Position numbers and translations under genes: made by a program | Notes under the pieces: generated by a model | Databases searched by the model: none | The model's input: the letters and a program-made list of their open reading frames with translations, nothing else | Told to the model about the DNA's origin: nothing | Assembly (NCBI GenBank): GCA_017452215.1 | Contig: JAFTMU010000387.1 | Coordinates: forward strand, 1-14,831 | Source: Clostridia bacterium | GTDB lineage: Bacteria > Bacillota > Clostridia > Oscillospirales > CAG-272 | DNA: 14,831 nucleotides | Direction of reading: 5' to 3' | Part shown: piece after piece, positions 9,317 through 14,831 of the stretch | Layout of the letters: each line of letters opens with the position of its first letter | How positions within the stretch are numbered: the first letter of the stretch is position 1

Positions 9317-9345
9317 TTGACTTTTTGGAAGCAATCCTGTATAAT
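9317..9345 (+). promoter_or_regulatory. Sigma-A promoter of the lipoprotein-ymfFH-lgt-folD unit
   Basis: The -35 box is TTGACT (9317-9322), the spacer is 17 bp and the -10 box is a perfect TATAAT (9340-9345). The expected transcription start is near 9352, leaving a leader of about 40 nt. The promoter sits just after the second hairpin terminator. No operator symmetry was seen around it. Confidence 0.85.
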
Positions 9346-9391
9346 AGAGAAGTAAAACTGCAAGTTTTTTACAAAAGGCAAGGAATGGATC

Positions 9392-9658
9392 GTGAAACAT
9401 ATAATTGCAATGATTTTGGCGCTTTGTCTGACCGTTTTTCTCGTTTCTTGTCTCTCTTTGAAGGATGGGGCACAGACCGAGTCCCGTGAGACGGGTACGG
9501 TGACGGATTCCCGTGAGGAGGAGAGCTCTTCCGAAGCTCAGACAACTGCCGTTACCACAGAGGTGGAATCGGATAGCCTGCCGCCCGAGGATAGTGAGGA
9601 AAACACCACCTCACGCTTTCCGAATGAGGCGGATCCACAGGGGACCAAGCGGTATTGA
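9392..9658 (+). CDS. Small predicted lipoprotein, function unknown
   Basis: An 88-aa ORF starts with GTG, preceded by AAGGA (9380-9384) at 7 bp spacing. A short basic start (MKH) and hydrophobic segment (4-18) end in the lipobox LVSC, with the lipidated Cys at position 20. The remaining roughly 68 residues are Ser-, Thr- and Glu-rich and probably disordered, resembling the linker that usually joins a lipid anchor to a folded domain. No such domain follows before the TGA. An in-frame M16 ORF starts immediately after that stop. The gene is first in a unit that also encodes Lgt, the enzyme that would lipidate it. It could be a genuine small lipoprotein or the remnant of a longer one. Confidence 0.65.
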   Translation: MKHIIAMILALCLTVFLVSCLSLKDGAQTESRETGTVTDSREEESSSEAQTTAVTTEVESDSLPPEDSEENTTSRFPNEADPQGTKRY

Positions 9659-9685
9659 ATGAAAACTGATGGTAAGGAGTTGGAC

Positions 9686-9693
9686 AGGGAAGG
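9686..9693 (+). promoter_or_regulatory. Ribosome-binding site deciding the ymfF start
   Basis: AGGGAAGG ends 4 bp before the ATG at 9698, and its AGGGA core (9686-9690) is at 7 bp. The alternative ATG at 9659 has only AGGGGA (9639-9644) at 14 bp, so 9698 is preferred. Confidence 0.5.
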
Positions 9694-9697
9694 TAGT

Positions 9698-11011
9698 ATG
9701 ATCCCAAAAGTGATTTCTGTTGGCAAGGGGATGACCCTTTGGCAGTGTCAAACCGAAAAATTCAAGGCGGAGACGTTGTCTCTTTCCTTTGTTTTGCCAA
9801 TTGACAGGGAAAGCGCATACCTGACCTCTTTGCTCTTTTCCGTTCTTCTTCGGGGTACGAAAAGCTACCCCACCGTTTCGGCACTGAACAAGCGCTTGGA
9901 CTATCTCTTTGGCACGGAGCTTTCGGTGCGCAATTTCTACCGAGGGGATTGCCGTATTTTAGGTCTTTCGGCAAACATTTTGGGTGGACGCTATCTTTTT
10001 GACTGCGGAAACGAGAGCTTGCTTCAAGACGTGCTTTCCATCATGTGGGAGATCTTCTTTTTTCCTGCCTTGGACGAGAACGGACTTTTGAATGCGCATT
10101 ACGTGGAGAGCGAAAAGGAATTACAGTGCGACACCATTCGGGCGCAAAAAAATAACCCCCATGCCTATGCCGCCGACCGTTGCCGCTCTTTGATGTATGA
10201 GAACGAGCCCTCGGGCACGCCGATCTACGGTAGTGAAAAGCAGGTTATGGCGGTGACTCCCGAGATGCTGACAGCCCATTGGAAAACGCTTTGCCATCTG
10301 CTGCGTCCCTGTTTCTTTTACGTTGGGTCGCAAAGAGAGCAAACGGTGACAGATGCCATTGAACGGGTGTTTGGCGGTCTTTTCTTTGGTGAGAATGAAA
10401 ACAGAGAGTGCTTGTTTGTCGGAAAGCCCCAAAAAAGACAGCTGCGCCACTTTGAGGAGTCCTTGCCTGTGTCACAGGGACACTTGGTGATGGGACTTCG
10501 TACGGGGGCAAGGGTCACCGACGGGGACGGCTTTTACGCTATGACGCTTTGCAATGAGATCCTTGGGGCATCTCCCGTTTCAAAATTGTTTGTGAACGTG
10601 CGGGAAAAGAGAAGCCTTTGTTACTCCTGCTCGTCGGTATACAACAGCTACAAGGGCGCTCTTTTGATCTCCTGCGGCTTGGAGAACGACCGCAAGGATG
10701 AGGCAGAGGCAGAGATCCTCCGCCAGATTGATGCTATACGTCGGGGGGAGATCAGTGACGAGGAGTGGCTTGCGGCAAAAAAATCCTTGGAAAATGCTTA
10801 CCGACAGTTGGAGGATAGCCCTGCCGCCATTGAAAGCTATTATTTCGGGCGCACGCTCTTTGGCGTGAAGGACTCCTTGGAGGAGTGCCGCAGACGCTTT
10901 TCGGCTGTGACGAAGGAGCAGGTCGTCCGTGCTGCAAAGGACATCCTTGCAGATACGGTGTTTTTCCTCAGACAAACGGGGAACGGAGAGGGGGAATACG
11001 ATGAAGAATGA
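9698..11011 (+). CDS. ymfF: YmfF-type M16 family protein, catalytically degenerate
   Basis: A 437-aa M16 (insulinase/pitrilysin) family protein resembling Bacillus YmfF, which database annotation links to EF-P 5-aminopentanol modification. The N-terminal half has the M16 layout but no HxxEH zinc motif; the equivalent segment reads LLFSVLLRGTKSYP. The C-terminal half keeps the Arg...Tyr element in VREKRSLCYS (about 301-310), typical of the partner subunit in M16 heterodimers. It is therefore expected to be a non-catalytic partner of the next gene product. No signal peptide is visible, so it is probably cytoplasmic. The start at 9698 follows the nearer ribosome-binding site; the in-frame ATG at 9659 would add 13 residues. 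It overlaps the next gene by 11 bp. Confidence 0.85.
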   Translation: MIPKVISVGKGMTLWQCQTEKFKAETLSLSFVLPIDRESAYLTSLLFSVLLRGTKSYPTVSALNKRLDYLFGTELSVRNFYRGDCRILGLSANILGGRYLFDCGNESLLQDVLSIMWEIFFFPALDENGLLNAHYVESEKELQCDTIRAQKNNPHAYAADRCRSLMYENEPSGTPIYGSEKQVMAVTPEMLTAHWKTLCHLLRPCFFYVGSQREQTVTDAIERVFGGLFFGENENRECLFVGKPQKRQLRHFEESLPVSQGHLVMGLRTGARVTDGDGFYAMTLCNEILGASPVSKLFVNVREKRSLCYSCSSVYNSYKGALLISCGLENDRKDEAEAEILRQIDAIRRGEISDEEWLAAKKSLENAYRQLEDSPAAIESYYFGRTLFGVKDSLEECRRRFSAVTKEQVVRAAKDILADTVFFLRQTGNGEGEYDEE

Positions 11012-12314
11012 GCTTTTTTCCTCTCTTTTGAAGGAATCTTACACGGTGACCGAGCATCCCAGCGGTCTTAGGATCTACGTATTTCCCAAAAAAATGAGCA
11101 GCATATATTCGTTATTTGCGGTTCGGTACGGCTCTTTGGACAATCGCTTTTATGGGGCGGACGGGGAGGAAATTACCGTTCCCGACGGGGTGGCGCATTT
11201 TTTGGAGCACAAGCTCTTTGATTCTCCCGATGGGACCGACGTGTTTTCGGAGTTTTCCGCCATTGGCGCCGATGCCAATGCCTATACCTCCTACAACCGC
11301 ACGGCATATCTCTTTTCCTGCACCGAGCGGGTACGGGAGGCATTGGAGATTCTGATCAAATTCGTGACCACCCCCTATTTTACCGAGGCATCGGTGAAAA
11401 AGGAGCAGGGGATCATTGCCGAGGAGATCAAAATGTACGAGGATAGCCCGTGGGAGCGGGTCTATCAGAATATGTTGGGACTTCTTTATCCTACCCATCC
11501 CGTCAGCCGCAACATTTGCGGATCGGTGGCATCGATCAAAAAGATCACCCCCGAATTGCTTTATCGGTGTTACGGTGCATTTTACCGCCTGTCCAACATG
11601 GCGTTGGTGGTGTGCGGTGACGTTGATGAAAATGAGATTCTGGAGACGGCGGATCGCCTGTTGCCCAAAACGGTGCAAGCATCGCCCCGACGGATCCTTG
11701 ATCGGGACTGCGCTCCCTTGGGACAGCGCCGCATCAGCGCAAGAATGCAGGTGGCAAAGCCGATTTTCAGCATTGGTATCAAGGATACCGTTTTGTTACA
11801 GGATCCCGCCAAACGGCTCAAACGGGATTTTATTATGGCGGTGCTCAACGAAATGCTCTTTTCCCAATCCGGGGAGCTTTACGGGGAGCTGTTCGAACAG
11901 GGCTTGATCACTCCTTCCTTCTCCTTCGGGTACTCCTCCATGGAGACCTTCGCCTTCAACTGCATCACAGGGGAGGCGAGTGACCCTGAGGTCGTGATGG
12001 AGCGGGTGCTTGCCTATTTGGAAAGAGTGAAAAAGGAAGGACTTTCAAAGGACTCCTTTGAACGCTGTCGGCGTGCGCTTTACGCCGATGAGATCCGTGC
12101 CTACGACTCCACGGAGGAGATCGCAAATCGGTTGCTTTCCTTTGCATTTGAGGGCGGTGAGATGTTTGACGCTCCCAAGATTTTGGAGAGCGTGACGCTT
12201 GCAGAGGCAGAGGAGCTATTGCATAGCTTTTACAGGGAGGAGAACGTCGGCATGTCGGTGATCCTTCCCTTGGAAGAAATTGAAACAGACAAAAGAAAGG
12301 ATAACACAGTATGA
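11001..12314 (+). CDS. ymfH: YmfH-type M16 zinc metallopeptidase
   Basis: This 437-aa M16 peptidase has the inverted zinc motif HFLEH (66-70; His66 and His70 bind zinc, Glu69 is catalytic). A distal Glu ligand is probably Glu142 in IIAEEIKM. DANAYTSYNRTAYLFSC (91-107) is also typical of the family. It is expected to pair with the non-catalytic protein encoded just upstream, as YmfF and YmfH do in Bacillus, where the pair has been associated with EF-P modification; the substrate is not evident here. The ATG at 11001 is chosen because GGAGAGGGGG precedes it. It overlaps the upstream stop by 11 bp, implying translational coupling. Its own TGA shares ATGA with the lgt start. No signal peptide is seen. 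Confidence 0.9.
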   Translation: MKNELFSSLLKESYTVTEHPSGLRIYVFPKKMSSIYSLFAVRYGSLDNRFYGADGEEITVPDGVAHFLEHKLFDSPDGTDVFSEFSAIGADANAYTSYNRTAYLFSCTERVREALEILIKFVTTPYFTEASVKKEQGIIAEEIKMYEDSPWERVYQNMLGLLYPTHPVSRNICGSVASIKKITPELLYRCYGAFYRLSNMALVVCGDVDENEILETADRLLPKTVQASPRRILDRDCAPLGQRRISARMQVAKPIFSIGIKDTVLLQDPAKRLKRDFIMAVLNEMLFSQSGELYGELFEQGLITPSFSFGYSSMETFAFNCITGEASDPEVVMERVLAYLERVKKEGLSKDSFERCRRALYADEIRAYDSTEEIANRLLSFAFEGGEMFDAPKILESVTLAEAEELLHSFYREENVGMSVILPLEEIETDKRKDNTV

Positions 12315-13333
12315 AAACGAACGTTTCTTTTCCCGGTCTTGGGATCGGCGAGATAGAATTGAGTAAGGTGGCGTTCTCCCTGGGATCGATCGAGGTCCGT
12401 TGGTACGGTATCATCATCACCATGGGCATCGTTCTTGCGTTCCTGTACGCCTTTTGGAGAGGAAAGAGGAACGAGGGAGTGAAGTCGGACGACATCATCG
12501 ATATTGGAATCGTTACGGTATTGCTCGGTGTCATTGGAGCAAGACTGTATTACGTTCTGACCTCCTTGGAGCAATACGACGGCTTTTTGGACGCCATTGC
12601 CATTTGGGAAGGAGGCTTGGGGATCTACGGTGGCATCATTGGCGGTTGCATCGGTATTTTGATCGTATGTGCCTGGAAGAAGCTTTGCTGGAGAAAGCTC
12701 TTTGATATGATCTGTCCCGGTGTGATGATCGCACAGGCGCTTGGCAGATGGGGTAACTTTTTCAACGGTGAGGCGCATGGCTACGCCATTGGTGAGACCA
12801 CGAGATTTTATTTCTTCAATTCCGAATTCAGTCTCCCGTCGGGGGAGGGAACGCTGTTCCACACCCTGCGAATGGGGCTTGAAAAATTCGGAACGTGGGC
12901 GTATTATCATCCCACGTTCCTCTATGAGAGCGTATGGAACGTTATTGGATTTATCCTGATCAATATTTTCTATAAGCACAAGAAGTTCCACGGACAGATC
13001 GCTTTGATGTATTTTGCCTGGTACGGCTTTGGCAGAATGTTTATCGAGGGACTCCGTACCGACAGTCTGTATATTCCCGGCACTACGTTGCGCATCTCCC
13101 AGTGCGTGGGTCTTGCTTGCTTCCTGATTGCGGGAGCGTTGCTTTTGATCTTTTCCATCAAGTACCGAGGCAGAACGCCCATCTGTCAGGCAGAGGCAGC
13201 TGCCGCTGCTCCCGTGGCAGAGGAGACGACAGAGGAGTGGAAGCACGAGGAGACCACCCTTTTTGGAAAAACGTTGGATAAGATCCTTCGCAAAGGCAAA
13301 GAGAAAAACGAAGAAGACGAGGAAAACGAATAA
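12311..13333 (+). CDS. lgt: Prolipoprotein diacylglyceryl transferase
   Basis: Lgt moves diacylglyceryl from phosphatidylglycerol to the lipobox Cys of prelipoproteins, in the cytoplasmic membrane. The 340-aa protein has several membrane segments. Conserved motifs are VRWYG (29-33), [13 protein letters not shown] (145-157; Arg146, Asn149 and Gly157 match E. coli Arg143, Asn146 and Gly154) and [13 protein letters not shown] (241-253; Arg242 matches Arg239). The position of E. coli His103 is Tyr106 in IYGGIIGG, a form I recall in other Firmicutes. Residues from about 285 form an Ala-rich then Lys/Glu-rich hydrophilic tail of roughly 55 residues beyond usual homologues. The start overlaps the ymfH stop (ATGA), with AAAGGA 9 bp upstream. 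Confidence 0.95.
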   Translation: MKTNVSFPGLGIGEIELSKVAFSLGSIEVRWYGIIITMGIVLAFLYAFWRGKRNEGVKSDDIIDIGIVTVLLGVIGARLYYVLTSLEQYDGFLDAIAIWEGGLGIYGGIIGGCIGILIVCAWKKLCWRKLFDMICPGVMIAQALGRWGNFFNGEAHGYAIGETTRFYFFNSEFSLPSGEGTLFHTLRMGLEKFGTWAYYHPTFLYESVWNVIGFILINIFYKHKKFHGQIALMYFAWYGFGRMFIEGLRTDSLYIPGTTLRISQCVGLACFLIAGALLLIFSIKYRGRTPICQAEAAAAAPVAEETTEEWKHEETTLFGKTLDKILRKGKEKNEEDEENE

Positions 13334-14181
13334 TGGCGACCATCATTGACGGAAAACGGATCTCACAGGAGATCAGAGAAGAAATCAAGGCAGAAACGGC
13401 AGCCTTTGCCCAAGAAAACGGATATCTTCCGGGGCTTGCCGTGATCATCGTGGGGGAGAATCCCGCATCGCAGGTGTACGTACGTAACAAAAAGAAGGCG
13501 TGCGAGGAGGTGGGCTTTTATTCCCGTGTTTACGAGCTTCCCGAGGACACCAAGCAAGAGGATCTGAATGCGTTGGTAGACCAATTGAACGCCGATGAGC
13601 AGATCCACGGGATCCTTGTTCAGCTACCTCTGCCAAAGCATCTGGACGAGAACGAGGTGCTCTTGCGTATTGATCCCGGAAAGGACGTGGATGCATTCCA
13701 CCCGTATAACGTGGGTAAGATCATGATCGGGGATTACAGCTTTCTCCCTTGCACACCCGCAGGTGTTATGGCGCTTTTGGAACGCACGGGTGTTGATATC
13801 GCAGGCAAGAAATGCGTTGTGATCGGACGGTCCAATATTGTAGGTAAGCCCATGGCAATGCTGCTTTTGCACGCCAACGGCACTGTGACTCTTTGCCACA
13901 GCCGCACCAAGGATCTGGCGGCGGAGACGAGGCAGGCGGATATTTTGGTGGTTGCCATCGGAAAAGCCGACTTCGTTACTGCCGATATGGTCAAGGAGGG
14001 CGCCGTTGTGATCGACGTGGGAATGAACCGCCGTGCCGACGGTAAGCTGACGGGAGACGTGGATTTTGCTTCGGTGGAGCCGGTGGCATCTGCCATCACC
14101 CCCGTGCCCGGAGGCGTAGGTCCCATGACCATTACCATGCTGCTCAAAAACACCCTGACGGCAGCGAGAATGAAGAATTAA
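13333..14181 (+). CDS. folD: Methylene-THF dehydrogenase / methenyl-THF cyclohydrolase
   Basis: FolD interconverts 5,10-methylene-, 5,10-methenyl- and 10-formyl-tetrahydrofolate using NADP. The 282-aa length is typical. Catalytic Tyr49 and Lys53 lie in YVRNKKK and Asp120 in [10 protein letters not shown] (115-124). Other signatures are GILVQLPLP (93-101), PCTPAGV (139-145), the cofactor-binding [12 protein letters not shown] (162-173) and [14 protein letters not shown] (257-270). The start ATG shares one base with the lgt stop (TAATG), and GAGGA (13319-13323) lies 9 bp upstream, so the two are translationally linked. It complements fhs in supplying the formyl donor for the purine genes in the same window. 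Confidence 0.97.
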   Translation: MATIIDGKRISQEIREEIKAETAAFAQENGYLPGLAVIIVGENPASQVYVRNKKKACEEVGFYSRVYELPEDTKQEDLNALVDQLNADEQIHGILVQLPLPKHLDENEVLLRIDPGKDVDAFHPYNVGKIMIGDYSFLPCTPAGVMALLERTGVDIAGKKCVVIGRSNIVGKPMAMLLLHANGTVTLCHSRTKDLAAETRQADILVVAIGKADFVTADMVKEGAVVIDVGMNRRADGKLTGDVDFASVEPVASAITPVPGGVGPMTITMLLKNTLTAARMKN

Positions 14182-14200
14182 TTCTTGCTTCTAAAAAACA

Positions 14201-14243
14201 AAAGGAGTTGTCTCAAATTACCATTTGCGACAGCTCCTTTATT
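14201..14243 (+). terminator. Hairpin terminator after folD
   Basis: AAAGGAGTTGTC (14201-14212) pairs with GACAGCTCCTTT (14229-14240), with one G-U pair. The stem continues past a T/C mismatch as CAAAT/ATTTG around loop TACC. The T tract downstream is short (TTTATT). An A-rich stretch upstream (14193-14203) could give a U tract on the other strand, so it may act in both directions. Confidence 0.7.
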
Positions 14244-14316
14244 GAATCGATCCTGTTACAAAAGCGCCTTTTTCCTGCATTACGTGCTTTCTTTCCAACA
14301 TTTTTTATTTAATTGC

Positions 14317-14345
14317 TTGACAGGGCAGAGAAAAGGTGATAAAAT
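14317..14345 (+). promoter_or_regulatory. Sigma-A promoter of glyS
   Basis: A consensus -35 TTGACA (14317-14322), a 17-bp spacer and -10 TAAAAT (14340-14345). Transcription would start near 14352, giving a leader of about 26 nt. That is far too short for a T-box, so glyS appears not to have that control. Confidence 0.8.
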
Positions 14346-14377
14346 ATATAGGATAGTATAAAAACAGGAGAATCACT

Positions 14378-14831
14378 ATGAACAATTCCGAAAAAACAAT
14401 GGATAAGATCGTCGCTCTTTGCAAGACGAGAGGCTTTATTTTCCCCGGCTCCGAGATCTACGGAGGACTTGCCAATTCCTGGGACTACGGCCCCTTGGGC
14501 GTGGAATTCAAGAACAACGTCAAGCGTGCCTGGTGGAAGAAATTCGTTCAGGAGAGCAAGTATAACGTAGGACTTGACAGCGCCATCATCATGAATCCCG
14601 AGGCATGGGTTGCATCGGGACATGTTGGCGGCTTTTCCGATCCCTTGATGGATTGCAAGCAGTGCAAGATGCGTCACCGTGCAGACAAGCTGATTGAGGA
14701 TTATGCCTTCCAGAACGGTCTTAATGATAATCCTGCCGCTTGGAGCTTTGAGGAGATGGCAGCGTATATCAAGGAGAAGGGCATTGCCTGCCCCCAGTGC
14801 GGAAGCCATGATTTTGCAGACATCAAGAAGT
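14378..14831 (+). CDS. glyS: Glycyl-tRNA synthetase, single-chain dimeric type, 5' part
   Basis: A class II synthetase that charges tRNA-Gly. 151 codons are visible before the window ends. The ATG follows CAGGAG (14365-14370) by 7 bp. The sequence GSEIYGGLANSWDYGPLG (24-41) and the block NPEAWVASGHVGGFSDPLMD (73-92) are typical of the homodimeric GlyRS of Thermus, mycoplasmas and many Clostridia. The alpha2-beta2 GlyQ/GlyS enzyme differs. Two CxxC pairs (Cys93/Cys96 and Cys138/Cys141) may form a zinc site within the insertion. It has its own promoter and is not part of the folD unit. The gene is cut by the window end, not broken. Confidence 0.95.
   Translation, partial: MNNSEKTMDKIVALCKTRGFIFPGSEIYGGLANSWDYGPLGVEFKNNVKRAWWKKFVQESKYNVGLDSAIIMNPEAWVASGHVGGFSDPLMDCKQCKMRHRADKLIEDYAFQNGLNDNPAAWSFEEMAAYIKEKGIACPQCGSHDFADIKK

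Noticed and set aside
9130..9489. 119-aa plus-strand ORF across the intergenic element and into the lipoprotein gene
   Set aside because: It runs through the terminator hairpin and the promoter, overlaps the better-supported lipoprotein ORF in another frame, and shows no family resemblance.
14182..14377. T-box leader before glyS
   Set aside because: The promoter leaves a leader of only about 26 nt and no T-box sequence or antiterminator was seen. The hairpin at 14201-14240 lies upstream of the promoter and belongs to folD.

Overview
The window looks like a core-genome segment of an anaerobic, probably uncultured, Clostridia-class Firmicute. GC content is roughly one half by eye. Shine-Dalgarno sites are strong (AGGAGG, AAGGAG) and the promoters are sigma-A-like. 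PurL is a single long chain, there is a formate-tetrahydrofolate ligase, a PurO-type IMP cyclohydrolase sits beside a stand-alone AICAR formyltransferase, glycyl-tRNA synthetase is the single-chain dimeric type, and a YmfF/YmfH M16 pair is present. All recognised genes are on the + strand. No mobile-element genes, CRISPR array, tRNA or rRNA were seen.

Region 1 (1-8918) is the distal part of a purine-biosynthesis operon: purN (3' part), purO-type IMP cyclohydrolase, AICAR formyltransferase, purD, purL, then fhs. Gene gaps are 3 to 20 bp, each gene has its own ribosome-binding site, and a strong hairpin terminator follows fhs. PurN and the AICAR formyltransferase consume 10-formyl-tetrahydrofolate, and Fhs makes it from formate and ATP. 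The most notable feature is an in-frame UGA at codon 101 of purD (2570-2572), where the family has a glycine, at about the boundary between its N-terminal and ATP-grasp domains.

Region 2 (8919-9391) is a 473-bp intergenic stretch. It holds two nearly identical hairpin terminators about 325 bp apart and a cluster of GC-rich hairpins and inverted repeats between them. This may be a small non-coding repeat or MITE-like element. A near-consensus sigma-A promoter (TTGACT-17-TATAAT) follows.

Region 3 (9392-14181) is a second tightly packed unit: a small predicted lipoprotein of unknown function, a YmfF-type degenerate M16 protein, a YmfH-type M16 zinc peptidase, lgt, then folD. The last three junctions overlap by 11, 4 and 1 bp. 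Lgt would lipidate the small lipoprotein. FolD adds a second route to 10-formyl-tetrahydrofolate. A hairpin closes the unit.

Region 4 (14182-14831) has a clear promoter (TTGACA-17-TAAAAT), a short leader and the 5' part of glyS, which runs off the end.

Most of the window is ordinary housekeeping sequence. The points worth a second look are the purD stop codon, the split PurO/AICAR-formyltransferase arrangement, the hairpin-rich intergenic element, and the single in-frame UGA separating the lipoprotein ORF from the M16 gene.
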